DNA from: Actinomycetes bacterium
GTDB taxonomy: Bacteria > Actinomycetota > Coriobacteriia > Anaerosomatales > JAGXFU01
Direction of reading: 5' to 3'
Assembly (NCBI GenBank): GCA_024637115.1
Contig: JAGXFU010000017.1
Span: forward strand, 89,198 to 153,197
Length of the DNA: 64,000 nucleotides
In this document: positions 49,825-59,153 of the stretch, piece by piece
Layout of the letters: each line of letters begins with the position of its first letter
Numbering within the stretch: position 1 is the first letter of the stretch
Program-made: the position numbers and the translations under genes
The notes under the pieces: generated by a model
What the model saw: the letters and a program-made list of their open reading frames with translations, nothing else
Database searches by the model: none
Told to the model about the DNA's origin: nothing

Positions 49825-50754
49825 GTGCAACGCACGACACTTATCGAAGCGACCCGCTTGTCCAAGACCAAGGGCAAGCGGGTCCTTCTCGATGATGTAT
49901 CGCTGCGCATCGACCGTGGCGACTTCTATGCGCTGGCAGGCAACGCGGGTTCGGGCAAGACGGCACTCATTCGTTCCGTGGTCGGTCTCGCGGCCCCTAC
50001 CACAGGCAACGTGAGCATCATGGGTGTCGAGTCGGGCGCGAGAGCGTTTCGGGTGTTCGAACGCGTGGGCTTCCTGCCCGCAGATCCGCCGGTTCGCCGC
50101 GGTTTGAGCGTGCGGCGCGACCTTGAGGTCACGGTCATGCTTGCCGGCGTGACCGATACCAAAGCGGTCGATCGAGCACTGATGCTTGTGGGACTCGAAG
50201 CCCGGGCAGAGGAACACGCATCATCGCTGGGTGATGATGAGCGGCGGCTGGTCGGCATAGCACGCGCCATCGCGCACAGTCCCGAGCTCCTTGTTCTTGA
50301 CGAACCCACGCGGGGTCTCGGAGGTGTCGAGCGCCAGCGGATCATCGCACTTCTTGAGAAGCTGTCGGTGGAACGGCAGGTCACCATCGTCGCCTCAACG
50401 CGCGTAGCTGACGGACTCGTAGACATGGCCTCCCGTGTCGGCGTCATACGTGGAGGACGGCTTGTCGAGGAGTTCAACCGTGAAGGTCTCCGGGAACGAG
50501 GACGTGAGCATGTCGAGGTCGTTGTCTCCGATCCCGCACATGCGGCCGTCGTGCTCGAGGAGCATCTTGGTTGCACGGACTTCGCTGTGTGTCAGGAGCG
50601 TCTGATCAGAATCTATCTCCCTGGGACCAGGGCTGCCGAGATCAACGCAGCGCTCGTTGCCAAAGGTGTCTCGGTGACAAGACTCGCCGTCAACACCGGG
50701 TCGCTCGAAGACCTACTGGAGCGGCTCGCGGCTGAGGGCGGTGCGGACCAATGA
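49825..50754 (+). CDS. ABC transporter ATP-binding protein
   Basis: LAGNAGSGKTALIRSVVGL Walker A; LLVLDEPTRGLGGVER Walker B; GTG at 49825. Confidence 0.85.
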   Translation: MQRTTLIEATRLSKTKGKRVLLDDVSLRIDRGDFYALAGNAGSGKTALIRSVVGLAAPTTGNVSIMGVESGARAFRVFERVGFLPADPPVRRGLSVRRDLEVTVMLAGVTDTKAVDRALMLVGLEARAEEHASSLGDDERRLVGIARAIAHSPELLVLDEPTRGLGGVERQRIIALLEKLSVERQVTIVASTRVADGLVDMASRVGVIRGGRLVEEFNREGLRERGREHVEVVVSDPAHAAVVLEEHLGCTDFAVCQERLIRIYLPGTRAAEINAALVAKGVSVTRLAVNTGSLEDLLERLAAEGGADQ

Positions 50755-51476
50755 TCGGTCGCGTGCTTACAGCCGAGCTCGCCACGCTACGCCGCTCGCC
50801 TCTCGTGTGGCTCACGATTCTGCTCGCGGTGGGTGGCTCAATGCTCGCACGAGTCATCGCATGGGTCGCCCACGCACTCGAGCGCTCTGAAATCGGAGAA
50901 TTCCTCATTTTCGGCGGCATTGGCTGGAGTGATGTCGCTCTTCCGCTTGCGCTTCTCGCATATCTCATCGCAACTGCGTATCTGTTCGGTCGCGATTTCG
51001 ATGATGGAAGCATCGACTTCGTTCTCACCTCACCGGTGAGGCGTGAGTATGTCGCGCTGGTGCGACTCACCGTGCTTACCGTCTGGGTGCTCGCGCTCGC
51101 GCTCATGTCCTGGTGGGCGGACGCGGCGATGCGCGCTATTCTCGCGACCACCTCGTTTGACCCCGGAGCCGGAATCGCTGCAACTACCGGCTTCACAGCC
51201 ACCCTCGCGGCAATCGCCACCCTGCCACTCGTGGGCTGGACGGCACTGCGATTCAAGGGGTCGCTGCCCGCGCTTGGAATAGGCATCGCTATCCAGGGGG
51301 TCGCGCTCTTTCTGGGCGACCTCGTGTTCATTCGCGCTCTGCCGTGGTTCCTGCCGGTCGCATTGGCTGCAGAAGAAGCGGTCGCATGGCCCGTCGCGGC
51401 AGGTGCGGGTCTCCTCTGTGCGGCCGGCGTCCTCATGTGCCTGCGAGAACTGAGACAGGTAGACCTGTACGAGTAG
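50751..51476 (+). CDS. ABC-2-like permease
   Basis: Six hydrophobic segments; GRDFDDGSIDFVLTSPVRREYVALVRL. Confidence 0.78.
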   Translation: MIGRVLTAELATLRRSPLVWLTILLAVGGSMLARVIAWVAHALERSEIGEFLIFGGIGWSDVALPLALLAYLIATAYLFGRDFDDGSIDFVLTSPVRREYVALVRLTVLTVWVLALALMSWWADAAMRAILATTSFDPGAGIAATTGFTATLAAIATLPLVGWTALRFKGSLPALGIGIAIQGVALFLGDLVFIRALPWFLPVALAAEEAVAWPVAAGAGLLCAAGVLMCLRELRQVDLYE

Positions 51477-51513
51477 GCGGTACGGCTGCTCCCGCGAGCC
51501 CGCGCCGTAGGCC

Positions 51514-52317
51514 TTACCCGGTGATCGACATGCCATTCGTCACGAGCAGCACGAGTACCGGAATGCTCGCGTCGAGTGCAAAGTGCACGCCCATGAGATA
51601 CGGCAGGGTCGTTGGCCTGCGGTCGATGATGTACCCGGTCCACAGCGCGAAGGGCAGGTACTTGAGCGCCAGCCAGAGGTCGTAGCGCCAGTCGAGCTGA
51701 AACGCAAAGAACAGGTGCTGGACAGAGAGCACGGCGCCCACCAACCCGATCACCAGCCAGCGCGTCATTCCGAATGCCCTCAGCCGAGGAGCCACATAGC
51801 CCCAGTAGGTCGGCAGCTCAGCGAATGCCTGGCTGAGCGGCGTGAGCACGATCAGCGGATAGACGGCAAGCGCCGGGAGCGCCTGGATCAACATGCCGTT
51901 GGGTAGATTGGGATCCCCCCACAGGGCCTGAGCGAGCCACATCCCGGGCAGAATCGCCAGGATGCCGATTCCGACCAGGGCAATGAGTGCCCAGGTCACA
52001 TCTCCTCGCCAGGTGCTCTTGCTCGCAAAGTAGAGGTCACGCAACCGCAATCCTTCGGCACGTCCAAACCGCACCATGAGCAGGATGCAGGCGATGTTCG
52101 CCACGGTGACAAACCACAACCACCACGCAGCAGCCGAGGAGACCGCGTTCTCCCGTCCCGCACCGCGAAGCACGGCGGCTGTAGCAATGAGCAGAGCAAA
52201 CGAGAGCGCCGAACGCAGCGCGAGCATGAACCATACCCGTTTCATGGGAATGCGTCCGCTGGCAACAAGCGGACGCAGTGACTCGCCCGTGTTGGGCAGT
52301 GCAATGACCTCGCTCAA
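51514..52317 (-). CDS. CPBP-like intramembrane protease family membrane protein
   Basis: AFAELPTYWGYVAPRL, QHLFFAF, GVHFALDASIPV; start (TTG 52317 or ATG 52245) uncertain. Confidence 0.6.
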   Translation of the reverse strand: MSEVIALPNTGESLRPLVASGRIPMKRVWFMLALRSALSFALLIATAAVLRGAGRENAVSSAAAWWLWFVTVANIACILLMVRFGRAEGLRLRDLYFASKSTWRGDVTWALIALVGIGILAILPGMWLAQALWGDPNLPNGMLIQALPALAVYPLIVLTPLSQAFAELPTYWGYVAPRLRAFGMTRWLVIGLVGAVLSVQHLFFAFQLDWRYDLWLALKYLPFALWTGYIIDRRPTTLPYLMGVHFALDASIPVLVLLVTNGMSITG

Positions 52318-52493
52318 GTCTCCCCCAGTGCGCTCCGACCACCTGCGTGCATCAACATGCACCGATCGGCAACGTTTGTGATGCCATATAGGGTCAGTGT
52401 ATCCGAGACAGGGTGCGGCCATTGGAACAGATTCTTGGCGGTTGGATACGTGCACGGGCACACTCCCGCTGGCGCACCTTGCACAAACGAGGA

Positions 52494-52904
52494 CTAGCTT
52501 TTTGATCTCGACGTATTCAGAGCCACGGCAGCGCGAACGAGCGCCTTAAGCGCATCTCCATCTATCTTCTCGCCTTCATGGAAGTCGATGGCACGCCTGG
52601 TACTCCCATCGAGACTGGAATTGAAGAGGCCCGAAGGGTCCTGCAAAGCTGCCCCTTTGGCAAAGGTCGTCTTCACAACGTCCTTGTAGGTCTCGCCTGT
52701 GCAGACCATCCCGTCGTGCGACCACACGGGAGTCCCTCTCCACTTCCACTCTTCAACGACCTCGGGATCGGCTTCTTTGACCAGGCTCCGGAGCTGGCCG
52801 AGCATCTCGCCCCGCCAGTCATCGAGCTCCTTGATTCTCTCGTCGATCAACTGAGAAGGAGGGGCGCTCTCTTGTGATTCGCTGTTGTTCATATCTCTGT
52901 CCAT
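52494..52904 (-). CDS. DUF1801 domain protein
   Basis: RIKELDDWRGEMLGQLRSLVKEADPEVVEEWKWRGTPVWSHDGMVCTGETYKDVVKTTFAKGA. Confidence 0.75.
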   Translation of the reverse strand: MDRDMNNSESQESAPPSQLIDERIKELDDWRGEMLGQLRSLVKEADPEVVEEWKWRGTPVWSHDGMVCTGETYKDVVKTTFAKGAALQDPSGLFNSSLDGSTRRAIDFHEGEKIDGDALKALVRAAVALNTSRSKS

Positions 52905-53010
52905 TTCCTAGCTCTGATGGTTTGGTACAGGAGAGTCGTCGCGATACAGCTTTCGCTCGAGGCACGGCGGGACCAAGGACCACCATCCACGATCTTGCCG
53001 TTACGGGCTC

Positions 53011-53142
53011 TCACCAGGATGCATCTGCCGGCAGGTCGTATCCGGCGGTTCCTTCAACGGCCATCGACCACGTGGCGTTGAAGCCCAGCTTGCCATCGCG
53101 GCGAGTGCTCACAGCACTGTCATGACAGTCATAGCAAACTCC
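53011..53142 (-). pseudogene. Cytochrome c gene remnant with CxxCH motif
   Basis: Open fragment GVCYDCHDSAVSTRRDGKLGFNATWSMAVEGTAGYDLPADASW* bounded upstream by TAG, no start. Confidence 0.35.
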
Positions 53143-53157
53143 CTACGACCAAGCGTC

Positions 53158-53283
53158 CTACCTGCTAAGAAGCAAGGCGACTCCAACAATGAGTCCAAGT
53201 CCGAGAACGGCGATCGCAACCTTCAGAATCATCTCGGATCCTTCGGGGAATCTTTCTTCTATCTGTCTCACGATGTGCAGCAT
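53158..53283 (-). CDS. 41-aa single-TM small protein (not in ORF track)
   Basis: MLHIVRQIEERFPEGSEMILKVAIAVLGLGLIVGVALLLSR with purine-rich AGAGGGG upstream. Confidence 0.5.
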   Translation of the reverse strand: MLHIVRQIEERFPEGSEMILKVAIAVLGLGLIVGVALLLSR

Positions 53284-53331
53284 CTACACTCGTCCCCTCT
53301 CTTGCGGAAGCGCCCCACTCGTTGCTAGACG

Positions 53332-53913
53332 CTATGTCCCACTGAGCTCCTTGAGATAGGCGATTGTCGCATCGAGGTCTTCAGTCGTCATCTGCCAGCG
53401 AGGCATGGTCTCATCGAGTGACTCTCCGGCTTCGTCCAACCCTTCGACGATCGCGTCTCCGATCGTCACGTCGGTAAATCCGTCCTCGATGAGTTCATCA
53501 TATGTTATGTCAGGCACCTCGATGGTCGTACCCATCATCATTTGGATGGTGCCTCCGCGCCCATCTGCAGCGTGACATGACCCGCATCCGCCGCCGCCCA
53601 TCATGAGTGAGCCTTGTGATACTGCCGACACGGTTCGAGAAATATCCCGTCCGTCGACGCCCACACCGGTGAGGTAGATTTGCTCGCCGACAGAGGCGTA
53701 ACTACGCACATCCGAGCCGTCGCCTCCCGTCATCCCGCTCCCCACATCACCGTCGGACCCCATCCCTGACCCGACGCTGGAGTCGCCGCCGCCCATCACT
53801 CCGTCGTTGTCCGGACCAACGTCAGTCGTTGTCGACGCCGTACATCCGGTCACAACCATCAACGCAAACAGGCAAAGACACGCGAAGCAGATGCTCAACT
53901 TATGGGTATTCAA
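53332..53913 (-). CDS. c-type cytochrome lipoprotein, Met/Gly-rich
   Basis: Lipobox VVTGC; CGSCH heme motif; C-terminal MPRWQMTTEDLDATIAYLKEL; TTG start proposed. Confidence 0.78.
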   Translation of the reverse strand: MNTHKLSICFACLCLFALMVVTGCTASTTTDVGPDNDGVMGGGDSSVGSGMGSDGDVGSGMTGGDGSDVRSYASVGEQIYLTGVGVDGRDISRTVSAVSQGSLMMGGGGCGSCHAADGRGGTIQMMMGTTIEVPDITYDELIEDGFTDVTIGDAIVEGLDEAGESLDETMPRWQMTTEDLDATIAYLKELSGT

Positions 53914-53935
53914 GACAGCTCCCCTCGTCACGGAG

Positions 53936-54163
53936 CTACTCGCCTGCACGGATCTTTGGACCGCTCAGTGGGCAACCAAAGAGCGGAGCGAACACACAGA
54001 AGTCAAAGAGTCCTGCCATCAACGGCACCAGGCCGACGACGGCCACAATGATTCCAACGGTGCCCTTGATCACCAGCAGTCCCAGCGCGACAAGTGCGAT
54101 GCCCGCGACAACACGAGCAATCCGGCCCGCAGTAGAAGCCATGAACGTGCAGAAGGGATTCAT
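53936..54163 (-). CDS. DUF2892 (YgaP-like TM) protein
   Basis: STAGRIARVVAGIALVALGLLVIKGTVGIIVAVVGLVPLMAGLFDFCVFAPLFGCPL. Confidence 0.7.
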   Translation of the reverse strand: MNPFCTFMASTAGRIARVVAGIALVALGLLVIKGTVGIIVAVVGLVPLMAGLFDFCVFAPLFGCPLSGPKIRAGE

Positions 54164-54382
54164 AGAAGTCCTCCTCGGTAGATTGAGCCTACGGAGTCTA
54201 TTCCCGTTACGGCATATCTGACCTGGCTGGAGTACGAAAGCACAACCGAGAACACCGAATAGCGCGGCGTTGTGTGCGGGCACGGGTGAATTCCAGATTA
54301 CCTCACGAGTGCTTGGGTGAGAGCGCGGCCGGCGGCCTCAACAGCGCTCATTGCTTCCGGCAATTGAGACACCAGATTCTTC

Positions 54383-55217
54383 TCAAAGGCGAGCGAGGAT
54401 GCCGCGCAGCGCGGGCAATGCATCTTCGCCGGCTTTCACTCCGGCCTCGTACGCAGCTTGCGCGTGCGAGAAATCGGAGAACGACATCCCGGCAACGTCC
54501 GGTGCTACCACGAGGTCAGCGCGCGCCAGCTGAGACGCTGCAGGTCGCTCCATGATGCACCAGCTCTGCAAGAGCATGTCGCGTGTCGCGTACGCTTTTT
54601 GGGACGTGTCCCCCGTCGGGCAACGGCATGATGTCGATGGCAACCACCAGCGTCGCGCCCATATCTCGTGCCACATCGATCGGAAGGTTGTCGGTGATTC
54701 CCCCATCGATCAGCAGGTACTCCCCATGCGACACGGGTTCGAAGATGCCAGGGATCGCGGATGAGGCGACGAGCGCCTTGCGCAACGGCCCCTCAGTGAA
54801 GACATACGTAGTGCCTGTGAGGATGTCGGTTGCGACTGCTGCGAACGTCAGTGAGAGCTGGTCGAATGTCTGTGCCTCGACGATACGTTCGAGCAGCGCG
54901 CCGAGAGGGTCGGTATCGAGCATGCTCAGCTTCGAGCCCCAGGACGGCTTCGCGAGGACCTTCCACCGCGCAATCCGGAAGTAGTCATACATCTCGCTCA
55001 CCGGAACGCCGGCAGCCACGCCTGCGCCAACAAGCGCACCGGCGCTCGTACCGACCACGATGTCCGGCCGGATGCCCTCACGCTCGAGAACTGAGAGGAC
55101 GCCGAGATGTGCGGCACCCCGCACTGAACCCCCGCCCAGCACGAGTCCGAGAACATGCGGAGGCGGCTCCTTCGGCACAGAATGCATCGCTCTCCTGAAC
55201 GGCCACGTGAGCTTCAC
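54383..55217 (-). pseudogene. Patatin-like phospholipase, apparent +1 frameshift in A5 run
   Basis: LVLGGGSVRGAAHLGVL, VGTSAGAL, DGGITDNLP in frame 1; continuation AYATRDMLLQSWCIMERPAASQLARADLVVAPDV in the next frame; junction at T5 54596-54600. Confidence 0.78.
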
Positions 55218-55353
55218 GGACGTATCCCCTCGTTGACAGGACTCGTGTCGCCCTGCATTCGCGAGTCCCTGGTTGCGATCTGGCTAAAGCCGAGGCAAGA
55301 GCCGCAGTGGCAATCACGACACCCGATGCGGAGACGCCTATGACGATTGCCAC

Positions 55354-55920
55354 TCAGGTCTGTTCGACCACGATCATGATCTCGTTACGCCGAGCGAACC
55401 CCGGCTTCCACGGAGGGTCGTACTGGGCCACAATCGGTTCGCCGACGGCCTTCAGGCCCTGGCCGACGATCCACGATTCCAGCTGGGTCCGGGCCACATC
55501 TACCTTTGCTTCGGAAAAGTTGCCGCCAAACCGCCCAACAGCAGCTAGATGAGGCCCTACCGGCTCTACTGAAACCGCGGCATTGTTTGGCCGCGGAATG
55601 TCATCCATCGAGTAGCCGGACGGCATCGTGAAACTGACGACGTACTCGTCTTCGGATTGCTGCGCTGTCACTGGCGCGGTCATTGAGATCTTCTGACAGC
55701 AGGCCCTGCCCGCAGTCACCGGTGCCGTCATCGTAATGCGATCCGCGACATGGTTGTTTCCGAAGATGTAGTCAGCGAGGGGGTTGAAGCCCGCACTCAT
55801 AGCCCGACTGTAGTCACCTGCAGTCACGCGCACGTGTGCCGCCAGATAGCCCGCGTAGCGGCGTAATTCGAGTTGGCCGTCATGCGTGAGAACTTCGTAT
55901 TCGGGAGTCTCGACCATCAT
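55354..55920 (-). CDS. SOUL family heme-binding protein
   Basis: ETPEYEVLTHDGQLELRRYAGYLAAHV; FNPLADYIFGNN; ITMTAPVT. Confidence 0.88.
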   Translation of the reverse strand: MMVETPEYEVLTHDGQLELRRYAGYLAAHVRVTAGDYSRAMSAGFNPLADYIFGNNHVADRITMTAPVTAGRACCQKISMTAPVTAQQSEDEYVVSFTMPSGYSMDDIPRPNNAAVSVEPVGPHLAAVGRFGGNFSEAKVDVARTQLESWIVGQGLKAVGEPIVAQYDPPWKPGFARRNEIMIVVEQT

Positions 55921-56050
55921 GGAACCTCCTCTCCGGGAGGATTCGGGCATCGTTGTATATCTACCGCACTCCCGTCAAAGGCACACGGCCGAATCGTTAT
56001 TGCCGGAGTCCTCACCGTGGACACGCTGTCAGCCGACTGCGATGCGACAG

Positions 56051-57655
56051 CTATTGCACTTCGATCAGCGCATCGGTGGGTGCATGCGAGTCAGTCAGAA
56101 TGGGCACGTCTGCCATAGGCACGACACTTCGATACATATCGGCTCCCATCGACTCGAAGCCTTCAACGCTCACGCGACCATCGACCCGCGTGCGAACCTG
56201 GGAGAGCAGAGCCCCCTCAACGTCGCCACCCGTGCCGGATTCATCGGCGAAGCCATCGGTGGCAAGCACCACGATGTTTCGTCGCCTCTGGGCGGCCCAG
56301 CCACTGCCGCCCCGCGTCACGTCGGCGTCGTACTCAACGCCAAACACATAGACGTCGTTCCAGACGGTGCGTGCTGTTCGATACATACTGCGAAAGAGCT
56401 CCGAGCCATCTCCCTCTAGCGAAGAGATCACGTTGTAGGCCACTACGCCACCTGATGCCAGACGGATATCGGTTTCCTCGAGAAACTCCTGCGTAGTCAG
56501 ATGAAATGGCAGCGCATCGGCGAAGTAGGCGTCGATGATGACGATGTCGTAGGGTTCGTTCCCTGACTGCACGAACCGTCTGGCATCCTCTACAAAGACC
56601 CGGGAGCGCTCGTCTTGGGGCAGGACAAAGAACCGTTCGGCAACATCCACAACCACCGGGTCGATCTCCACTGAGTCGATACTGAGCTCGGGATAGTCGC
56701 GCCAGAAGCGCGCCGTGGTCGAAGCGCCGCCCAAGCCGAGTAGCAGCACACGCTTCGCATCCGGCTGAGCGGCCAGGGCGAGGTGAAAGTAGTCGGGGTA
56801 GCGGATGTGACTCTCATAGGGTTCTTCAAGGTCGACCGCCGATTGGTTGCTCTCGTCGAATCGTAGGTGCCGAGTGGTCTCATCCTCAGTCACGGTAATG
56901 CGGTGGTACTGGGTGTCCTGGCTGAACAACACCGTCTCTCCGTACTCGTTCGTTCCCCCGATCGGCGCAGCCTGCCACAACGTGATCGTACCGATCGCGA
57001 CCGCGAGAATCGCGGTGATCACCGTCGTAGCGATAGTTCCGAGTCCGACCTGCCCCGAGCGCTTCCCGCGATCAGATTCCCACGTTTCCGCCACCACTCC
57101 CCGCTCCCTGATGCCGAGTGCAGCAAAGGAGACTCCCACGAGAGCGGCCCCCGTCCAGACAATGAGGGGCTCTAGCGAGAGCACGGGAATCAGCCAAAAC
57201 GATGTGGCGAGTGTGCCCACGATGCTACCCGCCGTCGAGATCGCGTAGAGACTACCGGTCGACCGTCCGATCCGCTCGATTCCACGATGCGCGGCCAGGC
57301 GTACGCCGAGGGGAGAGACCATCGCGAGGAACAATGCGGGCACGAAGTAGATGAATGCGGCTGCCGCAAGCGCTCCCATACGCGGGCCCCATGAGGCCAC
57401 GATCGGCAGAATGCGCGATGCCAGCAAGGGAGCGGCGCAGGTGGACAGGCCGGCGGCGGCGATTACCGGCGCGAGTACCCGACCTGCTCCCCAGCGGTCA
57501 GCAAACTGTCCTCCCACCCAGTAGCCGAGCGAAAGCGCCATCATCACGACGGTGATCACGCTGCCCCATACATATATGGAGGTACCGAGGAAAGGCGCTA
57601 GGACGCGTGCCGCCACGAGCTCGAGGCCCATGAGAGCAGCGCCACATGTGAACAC
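56051..57655 (-). CDS. Fused membrane/spermidine synthase-like protein
   Basis: LMGLELVAARVLAPFLGTSIYVWGSVI; VLLLGLGGASTTARFWRDYPELSIDSVEIDPVVVDVAE. Confidence 0.85.
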   Translation of the reverse strand: MFTCGAALMGLELVAARVLAPFLGTSIYVWGSVITVVMMALSLGYWVGGQFADRWGAGRVLAPVIAAAGLSTCAAPLLASRILPIVASWGPRMGALAAAAFIYFVPALFLAMVSPLGVRLAAHRGIERIGRSTGSLYAISTAGSIVGTLATSFWLIPVLSLEPLIVWTGAALVGVSFAALGIRERGVVAETWESDRGKRSGQVGLGTIATTVITAILAVAIGTITLWQAAPIGGTNEYGETVLFSQDTQYHRITVTEDETTRHLRFDESNQSAVDLEEPYESHIRYPDYFHLALAAQPDAKRVLLLGLGGASTTARFWRDYPELSIDSVEIDPVVVDVAERFFVLPQDERSRVFVEDARRFVQSGNEPYDIVIIDAYFADALPFHLTTQEFLEETDIRLASGGVVAYNVISSLEGDGSELFRSMYRTARTVWNDVYVFGVEYDADVTRGGSGWAAQRRRNIVVLATDGFADESGTGGDVEGALLSQVRTRVDGRVSVEGFESMGADMYRSVVPMADVPILTDSHAPTDALIEVQ

Positions 57656-57738
57656 GATTACATTGAGCAGCGTGTACCCCTGGTGTGAGCGTGTGCCGGC
57701 GTCAGCCTAATCCGGCTTCATGAGCAGACTTCGTTGCT

Positions 57739-57951
57739 TCAGTGTTCGTTCCTGCGCTCCAGCAGCATCTTGATGCCGGCGCCTGTGAACAACCCCGCCA
57801 GTACGCCCACCGCCATTCCCGGACCCGGATATCCCAGATAGGTTCCCATCGAGATTCCCAACATAGCGCCCACCGCGAGAGCAGCACCCACGACCGGCCC
57901 CCGAAAGCGATCGGGGCCGTATCCGCTCGGCGATGTCCGTGGTACGCGCAT
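57739..57951 (-). CDS. Small two-TM membrane protein
   Basis: MRVPRTSPSGYGPDRFRGPVVGAALAVGAMLGISMGTYLGYPGPGMAVGVLAGLFTGAGIKMLLERRNEH. Confidence 0.5.
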   Translation of the reverse strand: MRVPRTSPSGYGPDRFRGPVVGAALAVGAMLGISMGTYLGYPGPGMAVGVLAGLFTGAGIKMLLERRNEH

Positions 57952-58112
57952 GGTTAAGATGTGCCCCGAATCCGTACAAGCCAGCGCTGCAAGCGGATCT
58001 CCTCGGAAGCGGGATCGCTGAAATCTTGCCGGTAGCCCATCCGCACCGCCTCCGCCCTCGGTTAACGGGTATGCTCCCTCACAGTACGGCGGTTTTCGGA
58101 GAGGCAGGCGCC

Positions 58113-58556
58113 ATGCTCAAGGAGTTCAAGGAGTTCATAGCGCGGGGCAATGCGATAGACCTCGCAGTCGGCGTGGTCATTGGTGCCGCGTTCGGCGCGA
58201 TCGTCACATCGCTCGTGAACGACATCATCATGCCGACCGTGGGCCTGCTGCTCGGTGGCGCGAACTTTTCGCAGTTCTTTGTCGTGCTCAAAGAGGGCTC
58301 GACAGCCGCACCGTACGCGACTGTCGCGGCCGCGCGCGAGGTGGGCGCAGTGACCCTCAACTACGGCGTCTTCGTTAATGCCGTCGTAAGTTTCCTCATC
58401 ATCGCGTTCGCCGTATTTGTCATCATCAAAGGCATAAACCGGATGCGTGGACCTGCCAAAGAAGGTCCCAGCACCAAAGACTGTCCCTTCTGCCTGACTG
58501 CCGTGCCGTTAGCGGCCACTCGCTGCCCGGCGTGTACCTCGGAGCTCGGAGCTTGA
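58113..58556 (+). CDS. mscL: Large-conductance mechanosensitive channel MscL
   Basis: MLKEFKEFIARGNAIDLAVGVVIGAAFGAIVTSLVNDIIMP; C-terminal CPFC/CPAC pair. Confidence 0.94.
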   Translation: MLKEFKEFIARGNAIDLAVGVVIGAAFGAIVTSLVNDIIMPTVGLLLGGANFSQFFVVLKEGSTAAPYATVAAAREVGAVTLNYGVFVNAVVSFLIIAFAVFVIIKGINRMRGPAKEGPSTKDCPFCLTAVPLAATRCPACTSELGA

Positions 58557-58986
58557 TATCGCGACGGGCGTCCGTACACGACCACGGTGCCCGCCAGCCG
58601 GTCATACAACGTCTGACGGCTCGGGCTCGCCAACAGGCTGACGACATTGGCACCGATGATGAGCCACACCATGGCAAAGCCGACAGCGTAGATCGGCAAG
58701 GACTGGTCGCGGGCGAATGATATCTGCCAGATGCAGGCGTGAGCGAGTTCCCACGGGATGAAGCCTCCGACAGAGCAAAGTACAGGGTGACCGGCAGAGT
58801 GATGAGCAAGAAGCCGGTTGCCTCGCCAGCGACAGGGCCCCCAAAGAGCGCTCTGGAGAGCGGTTCCAAGGCCCGACCGAGCCAGGTGCCGCCAGCTACG
58901 AGCACGGCGAGATACACGGCAATGGGTACGTAGTCGACCAGAAATGCGAGAATCCGGACCCATAATCCGGCGGGGGCCATCGTACG
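58557..58986 (-). pseudogene. RDD family membrane protein, frameshifted with probable internal deletion
   Basis: GLWVRILAFLVDYVPIAVYLAVLVAG...YFALSEAS in one frame; PWELAHACIWQISFARDQ...VSLLASPSRQTLYDRLAGTVVVYGRP in another. Confidence 0.75.
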
Positions 58987-59017
58987 ATCCGGCATGCACA
59001 CTCCCGTATCCCGGCAC

Positions 59018-59153
59018 GTAGCACGTGTGGGCTACCACCCAGTCAGTAACGTGTCCCTGCTCGTTTGGAGGATAGATGACCCGGGGCCTGGATGAAGAAG
59101 CGGACGAACTCGTTGTTGCGCGAGTATTTCCCCGGATATCAAATCTGCACTAA
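59018..59153 (+). pseudogene. Degenerate copy of AbrB-like antitoxin promoter/operator and 5' end
   Basis: GTAGCACgtgtGGGCTAC palindrome 58 nt before GGAGGATAGATGACCCGGGGCCTG, mirroring 62395-62470; 25-aa frame MTRGLDEEADELVVARVFPRISNLH. Confidence 0.7.

Noticed and set aside
50690-51643. 317-aa minus-strand ORF
   Set aside because: Antisense to the ABC permease gene; Ser/Arg/Ala-rich shadow translation.
54590-54606. Programmed +1 frameshift in the patatin gene
   Set aside because: A5 run without a recognisable stimulatory element or rare-codon/stop context; an indel or sequencing error is simpler.
59108-59122. CGTTGTTGCG match to attC-like site 3 inside the antitoxin relic
   Set aside because: Ten-base match without complementary arm or R box; could be chance.
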